NCBI RefSeq assembly: GCF_019578655.1
Contig: NC_063260.1
Coordinates: forward strand, 29,474,888 to 29,538,887
Origin: Ricinus communis
Taxonomy: Eukaryota; Streptophyta; Magnoliopsida; Malpighiales; Euphorbiaceae
DNA: 64,000 nt
Reading direction: 5' to 3'
The notes beneath the pieces are model-generated. The model saw only the letters and a program-made list of their open reading frames with translations, had not been told where the DNA came from and made no database searches. Shown here piece by piece: positions 47,345-62,196 of this stretch; position 1 is the first letter of the stretch, and each line of letters opens with the position of its first letter. A program made the translations under genes and the position numbers.

Positions 47345-49150
47345 TAATATTTCCTTTTTTGACAATTCAGCGCAGGACACTTACCCGGAGGAGGAGTTTG
47401 TTTCCAACTCTCCGGCAATTTCTTCAGGGGGAGATATTGCTAATGAGCCTCAAGAAGAAATTGCCTTACGCAGATCCACTCGAACTATCAGACCTCCTAT
47501 CAGGTTAAGGGACTATGTGTCCCATGAGGTATCCTATCCTATCCAAAATTTTGTTACTTATAAGACCATATCAAATCAGTATAAAGCTTATCTAGGAAGT
47601 ATCACTAAGCATATCGAACCTACCTCCTTTTATGAAGCTAACACCAACCCCCATTGGTGTAAGGCTATGGAGGAAGAACTTCAGGCCCTAGAACGAAATG
47701 ACACCTGGGATCTTATTGTCTTGCCACCCAATAAAAAACCCGTAGGATGTAAGTGGGTGTATAAAGTAAAATATAAGCATGATGGAACCATAGAGAGATT
47801 TAAGGCTAGGTTAGTAGCAAAAGGATTCACCCATACCTATGGGGTCGACTACCAGGAAACCTTTGCTCCTGTAGCAAAAATGAGTACAGTCCGTATTTTG
47901 TTATCTGTTGCCACTAATTCAGGATGGAGCCTATTTCAAATGGACGTAAAAAATGCCTTCCTTCAAGGCTCTCTAGAAGAAGAAGTTTACATGACTCCTC
48001 CTCCCACATAAGACTACCGATCACCGGTATGTAAGCTAAAAAAGGCAATCTACGGATTGAAACAATCTCCAAGAGCATGGTACGCCAAGCTAAGCCATTT
48101 TCTTCTAAAAATTAATTTTCATAAATGCTCTTCTGATTCCTCTATGTTTGTAAAGCACACCCACACGAGCACCATTATTATTCTAGTATATGTTGATGAC
48201 ATCATCATAACAGGCAACAACAACCAAGAGATTGAAGAAGTAAAACTGAAGTTAAAAAGGGAATTTGATATTAAAGATCTCGGTCAACTGACTTACTTCC
48301 TTGGAATAGAAATAGCCAAATCACATAAAGGCATATTTATGTCCCAAAGAAAGTACGTCCTTGACTTACTAAGGGAAACTGGAAAAATAGGAGCCAAACC
48401 TATAAATACCCCCATGGAAACAAAAACTAAGCTCAATCTAGAAGATGGTAACCCGCTAAGCAACATAGGTCACTATCAACGCCTAGTAGGAAAATTGATT
48501 TACTTAACTGTCACAAAGCCAGATATCACTTATGCTGTAAGCGCAGTCAACCAGTTTATGCATGCTCCTCGTACCTCTCACTTAGATGCTATTGATAGAA
48601 TCCTCAGATACCTTAAAGACACTCCTGGCCAAGGAATTTGGATGAAAAATAATAATAATACTAATAGTATTGTTGGTTTCTCTGATGCAGATTGAGTAGG
48701 AAGTTGTGACAGAAAATCAACTTCAGGATTCTGCACCTTTGTAGGAGGAAACCTAGTAACTTGGAAAAGTAAAAAACAGTCTGTGACCGCAAGATCCAGC
48801 GCATAAGCAGAATATCGAGCCATGGCTTCAACCGCTAGTGAGCTCATTTGGATCAAACAAGTTCTAACCGACATGAAAATAGAATGCACAGGACCTATGA
48901 AGATGTACTGTGATAATCAAGCAGCTAGACACATCGCATCAAATCTAGTCTTCCATGAACGAACTAAACACATAGAGGTTGACTGTCACTTCATAAGAGA
49001 AAAGGTTCAATCTGGAGAAATTGAAACCTCATTCGTCAGAAGCAACGAACAACTAGCAGACATACTTACAAAAGCGCTTGACAAAGTACAACATCAAAAT
49101 CTTCTTAGCAAGATGGGTTCTATCAATCTTTTTGAACCCAACTTGAGGGG
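47345..49150 (+). pseudogene. copia reverse transcriptase and RNase H region, broken
   Basis: One frame carries the Ty1-type RT domain ([49 protein letters not shown], catalytic YVDDIIITG near 48190) and the RNase H domain (STSGFCTFVGGNLVTWKSKKQ, MYCDNQAARHIA, ERTKHIEVDCHFIREK, LADILTKAL). Stops interrupt it at 48009-48011, 48693-48695 and 48804-48806. The reading frame is otherwise intact, so decay is by point mutation and is modest. Confidence 0.92.
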
Positions 49151-49153
49151 GAG
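49141..49153 (+). promoter_or_regulatory. Polypurine tract of the copia element
   Basis: ACTTGAGGGGGAG sits immediately before the 3' LTR. This is the expected plus-strand priming site, with the GGGGGAG core typical of copia elements. Confidence 0.85.
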
Positions 49154-49409
49154 TGTTAAAGACCAACAGAAGAAAGAGTTACCCAGTCAAATAAATAAGA
49201 ACCAAAGGGTAAAGGGACTAGCGCAGCCTCACCGCATGACAACTCATCACAGGCCTGGCAGAAAGGAAAAAGGGAGCGACCTTTCTTCCCTAAACTGGTA
49301 GCTTAAGGACCGTTACAAAGCTCAAACATGTATATAACAAAGCATACTCATTTGTAATACTCAGAATTCATACTGTAAAGAAATCATCATTGTACAAATA
49401 TATTTCACA
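49154..49409 (+). repeat. 3' LTR of the copia element (256 bp)
   Basis: Same ends as the 5' LTR (TGTTAAAGACC ... ATTTCACA) but 73 bases shorter. The missing block begins at the centre of the palindrome present in the 5' copy. A region of about 60 bases before it also differs strongly. Confidence 0.93.
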
Positions 49410-50603
49410 AATGTTCTTGTCTTGTGCACTTTTCTTCTTGGGTACAAAAATTTATGTCATAGTGAAACCTGAAGGAAGTGCTCTAGTTAGTGTGATACAA
49501 GTACTAGTTGCTGCACTTAAGAAGCAAAAGTTAAAGAATCCTGAAAATCCTGCTGTTTCTCTCTATAATTATACGCCAAAGGGTTCTATCAACTCCAAGC
49601 TTCCTTACACAAATCAATTTAGGTAAGATAAAATCCATTCTCCTTGCACTCTATTTCCATAAAACTCCCGTAATATGAAAAAAGTTTAATCAATCATGTG
49701 ATATTTATTTGAAACAGGTGGGTGGACAAGTCCGCAATTGTAACTAGTGAAGATCAAATCAATTCTGATGGGTCTGCTGCCAATCCATGGAAACTATGCA
49801 GCATGCAACAAGCTTAAGAAGTAAAATGCGTGTTGAGAGTGCTCCCAATATGGGCATCAGGCATCATTTACTATGTTCCAGTAGTTCAACAGAACACTTA
49901 CGCTGTTTTGCAGGCACTTCAATCAGATAGAAAACTTGGCAAAAGCGGCTTTCAGTTGCCTGCAGCCTCAATAATAGTCATTTCCATGCTGACCCTTACC
50001 ATTTTCATTCCCATCTACGACCGAATTACAGTTCCATTTCTTAGAAAGATCACGGGTAAAGAAGGCGGAATTACAATTCTCCAAAGAATGGGAATTGGAA
50101 TCATTTTTTCAATCATTACCATGATTATTTCTGGTCTGATTGAAGAGCGAAGAAGGCACCTAGCTCTTAGAGGGTCGACGATAGGCCTTTCACCTAAAGG
50201 AGGAGCTATATCATCTTTGTCTGCTTTATGGCTAATCCCTCAATTAGCATTTGCAGGACTAACTGAGGCTCTTAATTCAGTTGGGCAGACCGAGTTCTAT
50301 TACAAGCAATTTCCTGAAAATATGAGAAGCATAGCGGGTTCTTTCTTTTATCTTGGGTTGGCAGGTTCATTTTATCTAAGTACTCTGCTTGTTTCAGTTG
50401 TGCACAGTGTTACAGCAGGAAGCAACGGTAGGAATTGGTTGGCAGAGGATCTCAACAAAGGAAGATTGGACTTATTTTATTACATGATTGCCGTTCTAGG
50501 TGTTCTCAATTTAGGCTACTTCCTGGTGTTTGCTAAGTGGTATAGATACAAAGGTAAAAGTACAAACACGACAGAGGTTATGGCCGGTAATGATGAAATC
50601 TGA

Positions 50604-51438
50604 AAAGAACTTCTGTATGCTAATGTCTGTTGTATTCTAATGACTGCTGTAGTCAATTTCATACATTCAAGTAATAAATGGAATTGCCTTCAATGTCTTT
50701 GCCCATTTCATACTTAAAGTTGACTTCTAATCAGCTGTAGTAGGTCAGTAAGTTAGTTGTGCATTTGTAAGACCATTTGCATTGGTGCTTTTCATTTTAA
50801 GAAAAAATATATTTTTAAAAATATTTAAAATATAAAAGATGAAAATATTTAAGTGATATTAGGTTTCTCTTTTCATAGTATTAATTTTCTTGTTTATTTT
50901 TTCTAATTTTTACTGATAAAAAATATAATTATAAATATCAATTAATAAAGTGTTAAATATTTGAAATAAAAAGCAAATTCAAATATTTAAAATTTTCAAT
51001 TAGAATTTTATACTTAATCTTTAGGCGCCCCTCTTTTTTTTTTCTTGTTCTTTATTAAAGTTTCATCTTTTAGCCCACCGTCGGTCATTTATAGATCGGT
51101 GGTGGTCCTTTTTCTTTTTGTTATTAATTAGTTTTAATAAATAAATATTAGTAGTTTTTGAAGAGTTTTATGGTCCGCCATTATAGGGGTTTTGAGTTCT
51201 TCTTCTATAGGATTTTTATGATCGTTTATTACAGGAGTGTTGAGTTCTCCCTCTATGGGAATAATAAGAAAAAAAAATCAAATCTGAAATCTAAACAATC
51301 GGGCTCATCAAAAGACATCTATAAAATCGATATGGGGCTTAGTGCCACTGAATGAAGCATTTTTCTCGTAAAATTACAATTTACTACTCCGTCAATACGA
51401 TTGATGATTGTTATGAATAGATTTCTTTATTTGTATTT
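50604..51438. other. AT-rich intergenic DNA
   Basis: 3' flank of the NPF pseudogene. The ORF at 51158-51355 has no family features. Confidence 0.5.
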
Positions 51439-52610
51439 TGTAAAGTGTAAAAGAGGGAAAAAAAATTCTGTTATATTTCTCGTGTATTGCTAATATAAAA
51501 TAATATTACATTTATAGTAGCTACTTATTAATCAACTAATTACACGTGGCAAATTACCCTAACAAACTCAAGATAACTATTGACTATGATCAACTATACA
51601 AACGACTGATATTAAGTTATAATTTTCACATCCCTCCCTCAAGTTGGAGCTAGATGATGCATATCAAGTAAGCCCAACTTGGAAACTAAAGAATGAAACT
51701 GAGGACCACCTAAAGACTTGGTGAACAGATCAGCTAGTTGACATTTAGATGAAAGATACTGCGGGAGCACAAAACCAGCCTTGAATTGATCCCTAACCAA
51801 GTGACAATCTATCTTGAGGTGTTTCGTACGCTCGTGAAAAATAAGATTAGCAGTTATATGAATAACAACCTTATTATCACACCAGAGAGGGATAAGAAGA
51901 GAAAGGTGAACTTGAAAATCTCGCAAGATGTACGATAACCATTTTAACTCACAATTCCCTAGCTGATGTAGCTTAAAGAAATGCATCTACTATATCTTTC
52001 GAGATTGAGTTCAGAATCCATGAAGTTGCCATACAATCTACACAAATCCATTGATTAAATTTTAGATAATCTTTATTTGACTTTAAACATCGTCCATTCA
52101 TAAATCTAAGCTTTACTTTACCTCCAAGTGCTATTCTCACTGATCTGCTCCATATCAGATAATTTCCTCCAGTTAGTGGACTAGTTACCTATTGCATTCC
52201 ATGATGATCTGAATTGTGGAGTGTAAGTGGATTTCCGTGAGTAATATCTGTCTTCTTCACAGTTGTACTACTAGCAGCTCTACATACTGCTTCTGCCATT
52301 AGAGTTTCATGAGAATCATGTTCATCTTCCATTTGTTTAGATCAGCAGTCTTCTTGAACTTTAGAGTCTGGATCTGTATTCCAAAGAGTAACCGCTCTGA
52401 TATCATATGAAGTGTAAAAAAGAAAGAAAAAAATTTATGTTGTATTTCTCGTGTATTGCTAACAAAAAATAACGTTATATTTATAATAACTACTGATTAA
52501 TCAACTAATTACACCTGACAAATTATCTTAATAAACTTGTAACAAACTCAAGATAATTGTTGAATATAGTCAACTATACAAACGACTAATATTAAGATAT
52601 AATTTTTACA
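51439..52610 (-). mobile_element. Internally deleted copia element (1.17 kb)
   Basis: Two similar LTRs (51439-51630 and 52408-52610) flank only 777 bp. The pair is bounded by the 5-bp duplication TATTT (51434-51438 and 52611-52615). On the minus strand, the primer-binding site relic TGATATCAGAGC follows the 5' LTR. A gag N-terminal relic (PLTGGNYLIWSRSVRIALGG) comes next, then, with nothing between, the RNase H C-terminus, and finally the polypurine AACTTGAGGGAGGG before the 3' LTR. Everything from capsid to reverse transcriptase is absent. It is a non-autonomous derivative from a different copia family than the 43.9-kb element. Confidence 0.88.
51639..51986 (-). pseudogene. copia RNase H C-terminal fragment
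   Basis: The minus-strand reading contains LWCDNKVVIHITANLIFHERTKHLKIDCHLVRDQ and LADLFTKSLGGPQFHSLVSKLGLLD, the end of a copia RNase H domain. It is open to its natural stop but has no upstream reverse transcriptase. Confidence 0.9.
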
Positions 52611-54015
52611 TATTTCTTGATGTTTGATGTTTATTTTTATTTTTTATATTAAGATGTATTTTTAATTTTTTATTAACAAAATATTCCTATTTTAAAAAAA
52701 AAGTATTTAAATTTTCATGGTTTTAGATTAATATGTTAGATTTTCGAGTTTAGACCGGTTTATCATTTCTAAAAAAAACAAATAATTGTAGTGGAGAGAG
52801 AGAGTAATTGTTGTAATTGCTCGTCGCTCCCCACAGCTCCTGCATACGATGAGCTGTAGCCTAACGTCTTACGAGTTACGATTTTCGTTCATGTTTGGGC
52901 TTTGAAATTATGAAATAGGTAATTATTATGAGGCCCTTGAGGTTTTCCTAAATGAACACCTTTATCCCTAAATTCCGAAATTACATACTTCAATCTCTTA
53001 CATTTATAGGACAACTAATAATATTAATAATAATAAGAATAGTGATGGTTTAGTCCTTACATGCTACAATGAGATGGGTATTTTAAAGTATGTAATCCAT
53101 TTCATGTTAATGAAAAATAATTTAGATGGTAAGAGTTAATAAGACTTCAAACATTTTGAATAGTAAATTTAGTATCATCGACAAATAAATATAAATGTTC
53201 AGTGTCTACCAATTTATATTGGTTTCTCTGTTCAATTTGATAACCATTTCTTTTATTCCTATGAAAATATAGGCACTTTTTCTTTTATTCCTGTTAGTTT
53301 AATGATTATATATTCTAAATAAACGTCTTTTATTAATTAATATAAATATCAACTCTAATAATAAATTTTTATTTTACTAAATTTAAAATTATTGGTTATC
53401 ATATAAAACTAGACTTAATAATATTGGAGTAAACATTCTATTAACTGGTTTGTTTAATTTGTAGATTTTTTTTTTCTAATTGACAATCAAAGATATTAAT
53501 TATGAGTTATTTGTGTACTTTTCAATGTGGTATCTATTCAAATTATAATCCATCTTGTTATAGTTACTTGTTCAATTTATTCTAAAAGAAATAAAATTTG
53601 ATAAAAACAAATGGGTTTAGTATAATATGGTTAGTATACATGTACAAATAATTAGTTAAACGATTAAAATTGTAGTAGTATAATCTCCACATTGTCATTC
53701 CGATCTATGTATAAGGCAATTATAAATAATGTAGTTAGTGAAAGCATAAAAGATTATTTGTTGGAAAAATATTTTTTTAATTTTAATTTTATATTTAAAT
53801 TCCAATTTCATAAAAACAAATAAATTATGCTTTTCATAAAAGTAGATATGGAAAAGAATAGTTTATAAAAAAAGTAAGAAATTAAATTAAAACAATAAGA
53901 ATAGGGGCGTTTAGTAATCCGAATATCGGCAACTTCATAGTAAATATTCCAAATTCTGATCAACAAAAAGAGGCAAGGCAACAACCGAAAAACCAAAGGA
54001 AAAGGAAAAAAGAAA
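52611..54015. other. AT-rich intergenic DNA
   Basis: No gene supported. The last 100 bases form the leader of the NDUFAF7-like gene. Confidence 0.5.
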
Positions 54016-57796
<3,781 letters not shown>

Positions 57797-59856
57797 AGTT
57801 GGAAATGCTTTCATGTTTTGAAATATATTAAAATGTTAAGCATTTGTAACATTAATAGTTTATTATAGCAACCAATAAATTTCTAAGGTCTGTGTTTCTT
57901 GCAAAACCTGGTTCTACTTAATCTACGGTGATTGAATTTAGATTTGGTTTTGCCAAATGGTCATATTGTTTGTTTGCAAGATTATCTTTAGTTTTGGTCA
58001 GACATTGTTGTTATATTTTTTATCGTGAATTTGTTTGTCTTAAATCTTATCCATTTAAGAGCGTCGTCATCTAAAACATATACTGTAGATTCCCAATGAT
58101 TTCCTGTTCATGTACCGATCTCCCGCGGTACGAGTTTTAATTACTACTGCTGCCTAATCATTGAATCCTCTCCAATATTCATTATAGCTATTCTGTAATA
58201 AACACAGGGAAACGAGAAACCCGTTAGCAGACGAAGTTAGCCAACTCTCCCCTTAGATCCGCGGCTTTGTTATGAATATGAATCGATCGTATTTAAACAT
58301 GAATATGAATTTATTTATTTATTTTTTTAAATAAAAACTTAAAAAATACGATTACAACCATTTTAAATTTTAAATTTCGAGCAAAGTTGTCCAGTATTCA
58401 TCCAGTTTTTTCACATTTCTTAGACAGACACGCCTCCACTGCAGAATCAATCCTTTTCAGTAAGTCTTCAAGGCAAGCAAATCGATCATATATTTTAACC
58501 ACCGGCAGATTGAATTGCAATTAAAAAAAAAAACACATGTTAGAACCCTATAAAGTATTATAATAAACAACCTAAAATGTAGTTGTATATTAAAGGTCAG
58601 TGTAATTTTATTTTGATAAATTGCCTAAAATTTAGTTGTATATTAAAGATAAGAAAGTTAATATTTATCAATGATTTAAACATAATGGAAAGTAAACAAT
58701 TTAAAATTTATATTCAAATTTCAAGTATAAGCTATAATTTTGAGTGTCTAACAACACAATATTTGTTATCTTTAACAGAAACTTAGAGAAATTAATAAAT
58801 TTAGTTGATCTTCAAAAGTGAGATCAATGAATATAATTTAAAAAGATAAAATCAAACTTACATCGAATCAAGATATATGCTACTTATTATCCAATTCATT
58901 GTTATTTAAATTTTTTATATATAAATTTTTTATGTTATATATTAATTGAAATCTATTAAAAAATTATTTCTATTTAAGAAAAAGACAAGAGACATAAAAT
59001 AAAATAGAAATAATAAAGTTAAAAAAGATATTTTGACGTTATAAAATATATTGACAAATTAATATGAAATTTATTTAAAAATACTGTTTATTTTGATAGA
59101 ATTTAGTTTAGCTATAATCAATTTTACGACAAATTTAATTATGTGAAATTCTAAATTAATTTTTATTTTACTGAAAGCACATAAACTTTAAATTTATAAA
59201 TAAATTCTATAAACTTTATAGATTTTAATCAAATTAAAATGTGAAATAAAGAAATACCCATATAAATGAATATGGTGTATAGTAAGTAAGCTTTACCACT
59301 TAATAAAAAATTGAGCTCGACCTGCATCTATCATTCTACTCTCCACTCGACTGTCTCTCCCTACCATTCTCTACCGTCATGAATAATAATGTGATATTTA
59401 TATTAAAAAGAAACTTTTTAACTCTTATTATTCATCTCTTATTAAAAAGAAAAAACATCCGGTGTCGTATATTGCAGTGAGATACGAATTTAACTGCCGT
59501 TTAATAAACTAACAAATCGAGATCAATCTACATTCTTAAATTCATGTACAAAGTCATAATTTATGTATAATTCTTTATACTATTCCAAAATGTACGTACA
59601 TATCAGAAATTGGTAAATATTTTAAATTTAATCTCATTTTGATATGTCCCAATTTCTTTTAAAAAAATGTTAATTATTAGTTTATTTGTTTCTGATTTAA
59701 TAGTTACAGCCATTTGGTTATTTGGAATGTAAATTATAAAGAGGGATACAAATGCGATTTATAAGGCTTAACGAATTGCAAAATATTTACGTACATATAA
59801 TTTGTACTCTTATGAAAATTGAGTTCTTTTATTTAGCTGCGGATCTGTTGCCTTTC

Positions 59857-59914
<58 letters not shown>

Positions 59915-61846
59915 TGCTACTTTGTGGAAAAAATGCAATTTAACTGCCCAATTTTGTACAACTAAAAGAAATGCTAACTCCAATTTTTGAAGTAAATTGA
60001 ATTTACAATTATTATTATATATATTGATTATTTAGGCCATTTTAGATTTTTTTTTAAAAATTGTACGGCTCCATTACAACATTCAAATTATCTGATTTGT
60101 AAGCTATGATTATTGGGTTCTCAATTTATTTTGATGTTAGATCTTTTTTCAAGTTTAAAATGTTTTATAATTAACATTTGAGGTTAATTATATCCGGTTT
60201 GGCAAAATCAATTAATATGATTTCATAATTTAGGACAAGTTATGCTGATGTGTAATTATAAAGACGTCATTGAAGAGCACAAACCTCAAGGAATATTAAC
60301 GAGTATCCCAGAGTCATGCATGGTTCCTATTTAATGATAATTAAAAATGTGTTTGGATTTAATTATCAAGAGAATGAAGAATTGAATGTCAGTTATTGGT
60401 AGTTAGTTTTCGATCAAATCCATAAACTTAGTAGCTATAATGCTGACTAGCCTTCCATTGCCTTTGACATCTAGGCTTAAGTTGAATGGATAGTGTAAGA
60501 TAGGGACTATTTCTATCATGTGTCCTTTTAAATATAAATTGCAAATATGTATATTTTTGCCAATAATTGAAAGATTTCAGTTTGCTGTCACCTTCCCAAA
60601 GGTTTCGATGCTTATTACATCCTACTTTTGCTTCTTTCTTCTTATAAACATTTTCCTTTTCCAATTATTTTAGCACGTGATTTTGTAATTTGTTTTGATG
60701 AGATTGTCACGCACCCTATTCTAACAAATGAAATCCCACCTTAGAATTGGTTTGGAACAGCTTAATTTAGCCTGCAATGGGCTAAGCTTGTGACAGAATC
60801 AGAGTGAGATAATACCAGGACCTAAATAAACACAAGCAGAAGACATTCCCCTCTATTTCTATCCATTTTATCATGTATGCAGAGAGTTGACACATTGGAG
60901 GAGACTTGTATATGCTGACTACAGCTCTTGAGTGGATGATCTATTTATCTAGCTCAAAGAGTATCTTAGTGGATAATGATGCTTAATCTTTTTAATTAAA
61001 GAACTAATCAACTTTTGTTCTAGGGAGTAAGATGAATACTTATAGAAAAAGTTTGTAAAGAGTCATTGATTGCTGAGTTGCACGGCATGATTTCAGAAGA
61101 TATGAAATTATAGAAATTGAATTAGGTTTATTTTGATCTACACTATCTATTAAGAAAATCAAGGCTAAAAATACAATGTTTCGCCTTAAATTCACCGTAA
61201 CAAAATTTTTTAAAAATTGTTTCGTTGATAATGGATTCTATATCGCTGGTCCAAAATTGAATAAAAAACTCGCAATATAACTACTGATAAATGCAAAAAA
61301 AAAAATTTAATAATTATATAATAAAATTATACTAGTGATCATCTATATATATCTTAGTAGATATTAATCCTTTTAACTAATGGAGAAAAATGAGTTTTAT
61401 TCAGAGCTATATTTGCATCCTTATAATATTTTTATTTGTCCAATATAAAGTTTGTTTTTTCAATTTTTCTTGACTAATAGATACAATATGCCGAACTCAT
61501 CAACGATCAAAGGAAGTAGAAATTGAAGGTATGAATTTACTTATTATTTTGTTTGATGAGTTCGATGGATAAATATTTGTGTCCATATTGAATGAAGTAA
61601 ATATTCAATGACAAACAACAGCCGGCATGAATTACCAGCAAACTAAAGTCATAGTTTTGCTTTATGCTGAACACCAAAATCTCAAGTTCCAGTTCAATTC
61701 AAAATGCTACACGAAATCAAATATAATGTCCAAATTATTAAGAACGACGAAAAATGAATATATCAAATCTTTAAGTGGGCAAAGAAATCTTAGCAATAAA
61801 TATTACAGTTCATAGGCAGTGGGCCAAATGCCTATTGCCCTTATGC

Positions 61847-61877
<31 letters not shown>

Positions 61878-61967
61878 AGATCTGTCCCTATTCTTAAACG
61901 TGAAACATTGTACGGGATTGATGTAATGAATTTAATTAGTTTGCGAAGAAAATGAACTTTCTGTCTC
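57797..61967. other. AT-rich intergenic DNA between NDUFAF7 and the NPF gene
   Basis: About 4 kb with no supported gene. The ORFs at 58583-58786, 60428-60664 and 61627-61815 show no family features. TA tracts occur at 59859-59912 and about 61847-61865. The right end is the NPF promoter. Confidence 0.45.
59859..59912. repeat. (TA)27 microsatellite
   Basis: An unbroken 54-base TA run, the longest simple repeat in the window. It is able to form a cruciform and is likely polymorphic. Confidence 0.95.
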
Positions 61968-61977
61968 TATATATAAA
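61968..61977 (+). promoter_or_regulatory. Candidate TATA box of the NPF gene
   Basis: TATATATAAA lies 220 bases before the chosen ATG, giving a leader of about 190 bases. Positional inference. Confidence 0.5.
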
Positions 61978-62196
61978 CACCCTTTGATAACCTTCCTTAG
62001 TCATTTACAGAAATCTGGACCAATATTTCACTCTCTAGCATTGTCATTGACAAGCAACCATTGTCCATCTTTGCTTTTCGTCATATTTCAGCTTTTATTT
62101 TTTCTTACCTTTGGTCTATATAATAGAAGAGTCTTTGCAGAGCCAGAAACATACACCATCTTCACAAAACAGCTCTTCTTTGTTTCTGGATCATCT

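Larger units (their letters stand above)
43970..49409 (+). mobile_element. Ty1/copia LTR retrotransposon, full-length but defective
   Basis: A complete element of 5440 bp flanked by the 5-bp duplication AATGT (43965-43969 and 49410-49414). It lies in the same orientation as the NPF copy. The order LTR, primer-binding site, gag, protease, integrase, reverse transcriptase, RNase H, polypurine tract, LTR is the copia order. The coding region has several stops, two frame changes before protease and a nested MITE, so it cannot move by itself. LTR ends are TG...CA. It inserted into an exon-3 segment that was already, or later became, part of a pseudogene. Confidence 0.95.
43740..50603 (+). pseudogene. 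NPF (NRT1/PTR family) transporter pseudogene, 5'-truncated and split by a copia element
   Basis: A partial copy of the NPF gene at 62197. The remnant of exon 3 is 43740-43969 plus 49415-49622, the intron is 49623-49717, and exon 4 is 49718-50603 (TGA). Exons 1 and 2 and the first third of exon 3 are missing, since homology begins abruptly at GTTAGGACTTC. Recognisable segments include [33 protein letters not shown], and, from 49830 on, an unbroken 257-codon C-terminal half with [23 protein letters not shown]. Beyond the transposon there is an in-frame TAA at 49815-49817 where the intact paralogue has a Glu codon. The copy cannot make a transporter. It shows the C-terminal portion of the family that the intact gene loses at the window edge. 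Confidence 0.92.

Noticed and set aside
61984..62196. Upstream in-frame extension of the NPF protein
   Set aside because: The added residues resemble translated leader sequence, and family members begin close to the chosen Met.
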